Shown one piece after another: positions 6,637-12,217 of a stretch of 14,846 bases of DNA. The first letter of the stretch is position 1. Each line of letters opens with the position of its first letter. Location of the stretch: positions 1-14,846 of the forward strand of contig JAICQC010000068.1 of NCBI GenBank assembly GCA_025938055.1. Reading direction: 5' to 3'. Under the pieces are notes generated by a model. The model ran no database searches. It worked only from the letters and a program-made list of their open reading frames with translations, and was not told the DNA's origin. Origin of the DNA: Anaerolineales bacterium (GTDB lineage Bacteria > Chloroflexota > Anaerolineae > Anaerolineales > Villigracilaceae). Both the position numbers and the translations under genes were made by a program.

Positions 6637-7761
6637 ATGGCAGTAGTTACCCAGACGCCGTCAGAAAATGCAGTGGTGAAGAGGGCAAAGCACGAGGGCA
6701 CGCTGGTGCGCGTTTCGAGATATATCCTTGTGCGGTTATTAACGTTGCTCGCGACCGTTGTGGTCGGTGTTTATTTGACGATTATGATTGCCAACATGGG
6801 TGGGTATGTGGACACGATCATGCGGGGTGAGATCCGTGAGCGCGTCACGCAAGCGATCGCCTCAAGCCCTGCCATGCGCCAAATGGACCCGGATGTCCGT
6901 ACCAAATTGATCCAGGACACCATTGCGTCAGAGGAAGAACGCTTGGGGCTGAATGTGCCCCTTGCCATACGCAATTTCCGTTATCTTACCAATGCGCTCA
7001 CGCTGCAACTGGGCCGCGCCATGAACATGACGAGCGATGCCGGCTCGAAGCAGGTGCGCCTCATTATTTTGGAACGTTTGCCTCCCACCCTGCTCTTGAT
7101 GGGCATCTCTCAACTGTTCCTTTTCTTCTCCAGTATCCTGCTTGCCCTGAACCTTTCGCGCCGTTACGGTAATTTTTGGGATCGGGTTGTTGTCGCACTT
7201 TCGCCCACTTCGGCGGTGCCCCCATGGTTCTACGGTATTTTTCTGATTCTGATATTTGCAGCCTTGTTAAAGGTACTCCCATTCGGGGGCATGGTGGATA
7301 CACCGCCTCCCTCAAACCCGATCGATTATTCTCTTAGCCTGATGAAGCACTTGATACTGCCAGCCTCCTCACTCGTGCTCAGTTCCTTCTTCCTCAGCAT
7401 TTACAACTATCGCACATTCTTCCTGATCTATTCCAGCGAAGATTACGTGGAAATGGCAAAAGCCAAGGGCTTGCCCATCCGGGACGTGGAGCGGCGCTAT
7501 ATCCTCCGTCCAACCCTGCCCAACATTATTACTAATTTTGCGCTCCTCATCATCACCTTGTGGACAGGCGCAACTATTACCGAGACTGTCTTTCTCTGGC
7601 CCGGCCTGGGTCGCACGCTCTATCAGGCGATCGGCTTATATGATATACCCATTATTGTAGGCTCAACGATTATCTATGCCTATCTGCTGGCGCTCACAGT
7701 ATTTTTGCTGGATTTTATCTACGCCCTGGTCGACCCCAGAGTAAAGATCGGAAGCCGGTAA
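6637..7761 (+). CDS. ABC transporter permease, DppB/OppB type
   Basis: This 374-residue inner-membrane protein forms half of the importer channel. The start is the ATG at 6637 with GAGGA four bases upstream; an in-frame TTG at 6595 lies inside the hairpin and is unlikely. Helices are visible at about 28-54, 146-172, 183-215, 237-262, 297-320 and 338-365. The cytoplasmic EAA loop, EDYVEMAKAKGLP (268-280) followed by RRYILRPTLPN (286-296), would contact an ATPase. The conserved segment ending ILERLPPTLLL before helix 2 and the C-terminal LVDPRVK are typical of the family. The outer loop between helices 1 and 2 is about 90 residues, somewhat long, and the usual GDP motif after helix 1 is not evident (NMGGY instead). 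The gene after it starts three bases past the stop. Confidence 0.93.
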   Translation: MAVVTQTPSENAVVKRAKHEGTLVRVSRYILVRLLTLLATVVVGVYLTIMIANMGGYVDTIMRGEIRERVTQAIASSPAMRQMDPDVRTKLIQDTIASEEERLGLNVPLAIRNFRYLTNALTLQLGRAMNMTSDAGSKQVRLIILERLPPTLLLMGISQLFLFFSSILLALNLSRRYGNFWDRVVVALSPTSAVPPWFYGIFLILIFAALLKVLPFGGMVDTPPPSNPIDYSLSLMKHLILPASSLVLSSFFLSIYNYRTFFLIYSSEDYVEMAKAKGLPIRDVERRYILRPTLPNIITNFALLIITLWTGATITETVFLWPGLGRTLYQAIGLYDIPIIVGSTIIYAYLLALTVFLLDFIYALVDPRVKIGSR

Positions 7762-7764
7762 GCC

Positions 7765-9102
7765 ATGAACACGCTGAAGACTTCCCTCCGGAATCTCCTG
7801 TATTACCCTTCTGCCATCATAGGGATGCTGGTCGTCTTCCTCTTGATCTTTACAGCTGTATATGCGATGTTCAAGATCCCGTATAACGAGGCAATCCGTT
7901 TGTGGCGCGGTGGTGAGGAGGTCTGGTATCAGAATCCAAAATTCGCCCCGCCAGCCTGGATCAATTTCTTTTCGAGCAAAAAGTATGCTGAATCGTTTGC
8001 CGTCAGCACCGCGAACGGTACATTGCCGAAAGAAATGACACCGGGCGCGGAAGGCACTGCCACGATCGACGCCTCGTATACATTTGACTTTGTTTCTGAT
8101 TACTACCCTCAGGACCTTCTCCTTTATTTCACATCGAGTTACGAGGAGAAACAGCCATTTATTTCAGCCGAATGGCTGACCCCTGATGGAAGAACGATCA
8201 GGATCACCAACCTGGCATTGAATAAAAAATTTACCTATCGTTTCTCACAGGATGAAAAGTTAAAGACCAAGCTGAGGACACAGGATGTGCTCTCGCATAT
8301 TTTTTCGGACCCGGAAACAGGAGAATTATTAAAGGGACAGTATCAACTGTCACTCATCGGTACGACCTTTGAACCCGATTCAGATATTAATGTGGAATTC
8401 GTTTTTCATGGGCAGGTTTTCGGGCTGGCAGGGACAGATCATGCCCGCCGCGACCTGGTCGTGCCGCTCCTGTGGGGCGCTCCCGTTGCTCTGGCATTCG
8501 GCTTGATCGCCTCACTTGGCACCGCCATGCTGACGATGATTATTTCCGCGTTGGGCTCGTGGTATGGCAGCTGGGTGGATGAGCTGATCCAGCGCATCAC
8601 TGAGGTCAACCTGGTCCTGCCATTCCTGTCCATCCTGATCATGGTAGGGACGTTTTACTCGCGCAGCATCTGGGTGATTCTGGGCGCGACGATTCTATTG
8701 AGCATCTTCACCGGCTCCATCAAGGGATACCGTTCGATCTTCGTGCAACTAAAAGAGTCGATGTATATCGAGGCGGCGCGTGCCTATGGCGCCAGCAGCC
8801 CCCGTATCGTCTTCCTGTATTTGATCCCGCGCATGATTCCGCTGTTGATCCCGGGTCTGGTTTTATCTGTTCCAGCCTTTGTGTTTCTCGAGGCCGGGCT
8901 GGCGGTGCTCGGGTTGGGCGACCCCGTCCTGCCGACCTGGGGCAAGATGATCGATGATGCCAACCGCAATGGCGCGTTATACCGCGGCTATTACTACTGG
9001 ATCCTGGAGCCCACAACCCTGCTCATGGCTACAGGCTTGGGCTTTGCCATGCTCGGGTTTGCACTCGACCGTGTCTTCAATCCAAAACTGAGGGATGTAT
9101 GA
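7765..9102 (+). CDS. ABC transporter permease, DppC/OppC type, with large extracytoplasmic insertion
   Basis: This 445-residue inner-membrane protein is the second channel half. Helix 1 spans about 15-36. Residues about 40-215 then form a polar, beta-rich stretch, followed by the family motif GTDHARRD (223-230; canonical GTD..GRD) and helices at about 235-262, 284-318 and 352-382, plus a last helix near 413-435. The EAA loop is ESMYIEAARAYGASSPRIVF (331-350). Canonical DppC is about 300 residues with GTD near position 75-80, so roughly 150-170 residues are inserted in the outer loop; they may dock the unusual binding protein. The start ATG lies three bases after the previous stop, suggesting coupled translation; the ribosome site is weak. 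Confidence 0.93.
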   Translation: MNTLKTSLRNLLYYPSAIIGMLVVFLLIFTAVYAMFKIPYNEAIRLWRGGEEVWYQNPKFAPPAWINFFSSKKYAESFAVSTANGTLPKEMTPGAEGTATIDASYTFDFVSDYYPQDLLLYFTSSYEEKQPFISAEWLTPDGRTIRITNLALNKKFTYRFSQDEKLKTKLRTQDVLSHIFSDPETGELLKGQYQLSLIGTTFEPDSDINVEFVFHGQVFGLAGTDHARRDLVVPLLWGAPVALAFGLIASLGTAMLTMIISALGSWYGSWVDELIQRITEVNLVLPFLSILIMVGTFYSRSIWVILGATILLSIFTGSIKGYRSIFVQLKESMYIEAARAYGASSPRIVFLYLIPRMIPLLIPGLVLSVPAFVFLEAGLAVLGLGDPVLPTWGKMIDDANRNGALYRGYYYWILEPTTLLMATGLGFAMLGFALDRVFNPKLRDV

Positions 9103-10079
9103 ACACCATCGCGAACACAACGCCCGCTTCGCAAAAACTTCTTAAGATCGAGGATCTGGTGCTCCACTTTAAAACCCGGGGCGGCACCGTGCAAGCCGTG
9201 GACGGCGTCGATTTTGAACTGGATACCAACCGTGCTGTGGTGATTCTCGGAGAGTCGGGCTGTGGAAAAAGCTCACTTGCCAAAGCCATCCTGCGTCTGC
9301 TGCCGCGCAACGTTGAAAAATACAGCGGCGAGGTCTATCTGCAGGGCACCGATGTGATGAAATTCGACGAGGAGCAGTTCCGCCAGAATGTGCGCTGGGC
9401 GGAGATCTCCCTTGTGCCGCAGGCGGCGATGAATGCGCTCAACCCTGTGATCAAAGTCGGTGATCAGGTGGCTGAGCCTGCCATGGTCCATCTGGGGATC
9501 AAAAAGGATGAAGCACTCGGACTGGCAAAGCGGATGTTCCAGCACGTGGGCGTGCCTGAAGATTTTTTGAATCGTTATCCTTTTGAATTGAGCGGCGGGA
9601 TGCGCCAACGCGTGGCGCTGGCAATGGCGCTCGTCACAAGCCCGAGCCTGATCGTCCTCGATGAGCCAACCTCCGCCCTCGACCTGCTCACGCAAGCCAA
9701 CATCATGAACGTGCTCAAGCGCATCAAGCAGGAACTGGGAACCTCGTTCATCCTCATCACGCACGACATCGCCACCTCCAGCGAACTTGCGGATGAAGTT
9801 GCCATCATGTATGCCGGTCAGATCGTGGAAGTGGGCCATGCCCGCGACTTCTTCCCCGCGCCGCTCCACCCGTACGCCCAGATGCTGATGGCAAGCGTCC
9901 CGCGCCTGCGCAGTGAGTCAGACCCAATGTTCATCACCGGTCAACCGCCAAGTTTGGTTAACCTGCCGACCGGCTGTCGCTTCAAGGCGCGCTGCCCGTT
10001 CCGATTCGACAAGTGTGACCAGGAACCGCCGATGTTGGGTAAGAACGGTCGCAAGGTCAAATGCTGGTTGTATGAGTAA
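9099..10079 (+). CDS. ABC transporter ATPase, DppD/OppD type
   Basis: This 326-residue cytoplasmic subunit hydrolyses ATP to power the importer with its partner at 10784-11863. Visible motifs are Walker A GESGCGKS (51-58), Q-loop Gln108, signature LSGGMRQR (164-171), Walker B LIVLDEP (184-190) and switch His222. The C-terminal oligopeptide-transporter extension has PLHPYAQMLMASVPRL (255-270) and PPSLVNLPTGC, then Cys293, Cys299, Cys306 and Cys322. This four-Cys arrangement is typical of the Opp/Dpp ATPase tail and has been linked to an iron-sulfur cluster in some members. The start overlaps the permease stop (ATGA at 9099-9102), with AGGG four bases upstream. All catalytic residues look intact. 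Confidence 0.95.
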   Translation: MNTIANTTPASQKLLKIEDLVLHFKTRGGTVQAVDGVDFELDTNRAVVILGESGCGKSSLAKAILRLLPRNVEKYSGEVYLQGTDVMKFDEEQFRQNVRWAEISLVPQAAMNALNPVIKVGDQVAEPAMVHLGIKKDEALGLAKRMFQHVGVPEDFLNRYPFELSGGMRQRVALAMALVTSPSLIVLDEPTSALDLLTQANIMNVLKRIKQELGTSFILITHDIATSSELADEVAIMYAGQIVEVGHARDFFPAPLHPYAQMLMASVPRLRSESDPMFITGQPPSLVNLPTGCRFKARCPFRFDKCDQEPPMLGKNGRKVKCWLYE

Positions 10080-10106
10080 AAAGTAGTAACGAATTTAGTC
10101 GTTCTG

Positions 10107-10149
10107 GGCGACTGCACCTGTCCTGACGGACGGTGTCAGGAAAGTCGCC
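10107..10149 (+). repeat. Two-part inverted repeat upstream of the DinB-like gene
   Basis: The outer arms GGCGACT (10107-10113) and AGTCGCC (10143-10149) pair perfectly. Within them TCCTGAC (10121-10127) pairs with GTCAGGA (10135-10141). An upstream AGTCG (10097-10101) could compete for CGACT (10109-10113). No U-tract follows. It may be a dispersed REP-like element or an mRNA processing/stability hairpin separating the ATPase gene from the DinB-like gene. Confidence 0.55.
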
Positions 10150-10166
10150 ACTACCGATAAGGATAT

Positions 10167-10748
10167 ATGTCCGCTCCTGCCCTCTATGATGTGCTCCACA
10201 GCTTCAAAGATATCCATAAGGTTGTTCTCAATCTCGCGGATGACTTGGACGATGAACAACTCAATTGGAAGCCTGAAGGTTATGGTACATCCATTGGGTT
10301 TCATCTCTGGCACCTGGCGCGCGAATCCGATTATCTCAAAGCCACCATCCTGCACCATACCCCGCAGTTCGTTCCGGAGTTTGGCGATGGGAAAGAGATC
10401 TGGGAGAAGGAAGCACTTGCGCAAAGGTGGGGCTTCCCCGAAGGACTCCATCAGACGGTTGGGACAGGCTTGAGCGATGAGTCCGCCGCGACCCTGCCGA
10501 TCCCGGCGAAGGATGAATTGCTCGCATATCTGCGGAATTCCTATGAAGCCATCGAATGTTTTATCGAACAGCTGGACACAAAATACCCGGACTTCGAGAA
10601 TATGGATGAAGAATTAAGGAAGAAGATTGAGCTGGCACGCTTGAACCTGCTTGTGTTCCTCTCACACGATTGTCGTCATTTAGGCATGATGGAGTGTTTA
10701 AAGGGTTTACAGACTGGTTTTGGCTCGGCAACCGAGAAAAGAAAATAG
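10167..10748 (+). CDS. DinB-fold (DinB/YfiT-like putative metalloenzyme) family protein
   Basis: This 193-residue soluble protein has the DinB four-helix-bundle pattern. The three metal-ligand histidines of the superfamily appear as His49 (in HLWHLARESDY, 46-56) and the H-x3-H pair His167/His171 (in SHDCRHLGMME). The superfamily includes thiol-S-transferases such as bacillithiol transferase and mycothiol-dependent enzymes, as well as many members of unknown function; the reaction here is not assigned. The start ATG at 10167 has AAGGA three bases upstream, a short spacing, but no other in-frame start nearby is better. It sits between the two ATPase genes of the importer on the same strand, about 87 bases after one and 35 before the next, so it is probably co-transcribed. 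Such an intrusion is unusual for an Opp/Dpp operon. Confidence 0.8.
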   Translation: MSAPALYDVLHSFKDIHKVVLNLADDLDDEQLNWKPEGYGTSIGFHLWHLARESDYLKATILHHTPQFVPEFGDGKEIWEKEALAQRWGFPEGLHQTVGTGLSDESAATLPIPAKDELLAYLRNSYEAIECFIEQLDTKYPDFENMDEELRKKIELARLNLLVFLSHDCRHLGMMECLKGLQTGFGSATEKRK

Positions 10749-10783
10749 GCACGGAGAAGTAATTTTCCACAAGGAGAAATCCC

Positions 10784-11863
10784 ATGCTGGATGAATTCAA
10801 AGAGGTTCGGATGACGAGTGACACTGTAGCAACCAAGAATGGAAAGAAGAAAGCCGGAATATTACTTTTGATCCGTGACCTGCATGTGTGGTATGAACTG
10901 CGCCGGTTTGGGTTTGGTCACGCGGGGTACGTCAAAGCGGTGGATGGCATCAGCTTTGGGCTGGAGGAGGGGGAAACGGTGGCAATTGTCGGGGAGTCGG
11001 GATGCGGCAAGTCCAGTCTCATGAAGACGATCCTCGGGCTGAATACCCCAACCAGTGGGGATGTCGTTTTCGACGGTGAAAATCTTTCTGAGTTAAGGGG
11101 GAACGGCTTGCAGAAATATCGTTTTAAGGTCGGTTACGTCCAGCAGGATCCTTATGGCGCGCTGCCACCCTTCATGACCGTCCAGAAGATTCTGGAGGAA
11201 CCGCTGCTGATCAGCGGCATGAAAAATAAGGAGGAACGGCTGGCGCGCATCCACAAGGTAATGAGTGAAGTGAAGATGCATCCTGTGGATGACTTTCTGC
11301 CAAAGTTCCCACACATGTTGAGCGGCGGGCAGCAGCAGCGCATTGTGATCGCGCGCGCCATGTTACGTGAGCCCAAGCTGATCGTGGCAGATGAACCGGT
11401 TTCGATGCTCGACGCCTCCGTGCGCGTGGAGATCCTCAAGCTGATGCGCGCCCTGCAGGAATCCCACGGTCTTTCGGTGATCTATATCACCCACGATCTT
11501 TCCACGGTGAAATATTTTTCACAGCGTATCTTCGTGATGTATGCGGGGAATCTGATCGAAAAGGCGGATACGCGCCGCCTGCTCGAGAATCCATTACATC
11601 CGTATACCAAGGCATTACTCGCCGCGACCTCCGACCCGGATGCGCGCAATGCCGAATCGTTCAAGGAAGTGCCGCCCGGCGAGCCGCCGAGTCTGGTGAA
11701 CCCGCCAAGTGGATGCCGCTTCCATCCGCGCTGCCCGCATTTCATGGCAGGCCTATGCGATGTGAAATTCCCTCCGGATTTCGAACCAGAACCTGAGCAC
11801 TTTGTGGCGTGCTGGCTGTATCAGGATGCTCCCGCGCAGAGCGGAGGATCGAATGCAAGTTGA
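10784..11863 (+). CDS. ABC transporter ATPase, DppF/OppF type
   Basis: This 359-residue cytoplasmic ATPase pairs with the DppD-like subunit. Walker A is GESGCGKS (70-77), Q-loop Gln120, signature LSGGQQQR (179-186), Walker B LIVADEP (199-205) and switch His237. The tail carries NPLHPYTKALLAATSDPD (269-286) and PPSLVNPPSGC, then Cys311, Cys317, Cys325 and Cys343, the same four-Cys layout as its partner. The start at 10784 is supported by AAGGAG seven bases upstream (10771-10776). The first 25 residues are a polar Lys-rich extension before the ABC core. It is the last of the five transporter subunits, and all catalytic motifs are intact. Confidence 0.95.
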   Translation: MLDEFKEVRMTSDTVATKNGKKKAGILLLIRDLHVWYELRRFGFGHAGYVKAVDGISFGLEEGETVAIVGESGCGKSSLMKTILGLNTPTSGDVVFDGENLSELRGNGLQKYRFKVGYVQQDPYGALPPFMTVQKILEEPLLISGMKNKEERLARIHKVMSEVKMHPVDDFLPKFPHMLSGGQQQRIVIARAMLREPKLIVADEPVSMLDASVRVEILKLMRALQESHGLSVIYITHDLSTVKYFSQRIFVMYAGNLIEKADTRRLLENPLHPYTKALLAATSDPDARNAESFKEVPPGEPPSLVNPPSGCRFHPRCPHFMAGLCDVKFPPDFEPEPEHFVACWLYQDAPAQSGGSNAS

Positions 11864-11876
11864 GACCTGTAGCCGA

Positions 11877-11903
11877 CACTTGCACCTGGCGCAAGTGCAG
11901 GTG
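11877..11903 (+). repeat. Overlapping inverted repeats after the last ATPase gene
   Basis: CACTTGC (11877-11883) pairs with GCAAGTG (11891-11897) around a seven-base loop. Overlapping it, CACCTG (11883-11888) pairs with CAGGTG (11898-11903), so only one can form at a time. No U-tract follows, so it is not a clear terminator. The shared TGCACCTG with the element at 10107-10149 hints at a dispersed repeat family. The rest of 11864-12019 shows no gene. Confidence 0.5.
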
Positions 11904-12019
11904 AGCGCGTGTAGCTTAAAAATCAAGGTTGGATTCAAATATCCGCTTCGACTGCACTCGCGTTCGCTCGCTCCGCTCACGTCGTCCCGGTATTGGTACG
12001 GGAGCGCGAAGGACAACTT

Positions 12020-12217
12020 ATGAACTCTCCCCATCTCCTTCTCGGACTCGGCATATTCCTGATGCTCCTGGGCGTTATCCTGCCCTTTTTGATCGTCATC
12101 CAGGTGTTGGAATCAACCTTCTTTCTGAATTTTTTTTCGTGGGGCGCTTCGGTAGCCGGGCTGGCGTTTGGCACGATCGGTTTTGCGGTGTGGACGAGGA
12201 ACAAGAAAGGGGACTAA
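12020..12217 (+). CDS. Small two-helix membrane protein, unknown function
   Basis: This 65-residue protein is almost entirely two hydrophobic helices, about 5-27 and 38-58, with a short polar tail ending NKKGD. The ATG at 12020 has AAGGA six bases upstream (12009-12013), a strong ribosome site; an in-frame TTG at 11993 would add nine polar residues but has no such site. It lies 156 bases after the last ATPase gene on the same strand, so it may be the end of the transporter operon. Its last 105 bases overlap the 3' end of the convergent regulator gene. I do not recognise a named family. It could be an accessory membrane subunit; this is inference. Confidence 0.65.
   Translation: MNSPHLLLGLGIFLMLLGVILPFLIVIQVLESTFFLNFFSWGASVAGLAFGTIGFAVWTRNKKGD

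Noticed and set aside
9273..9869. 198-codon minus-strand frame opposite the DppD-like ATPase
   Set aside because: It is antisense to conserved ABC motifs and shows no domain of its own.
12130..12137. Run of eight T within the small membrane gene as a programmed frameshift site
   Set aside because: The frame is intact through the run and gives a coherent two-helix protein; no sign that shifting would extend either gene usefully.
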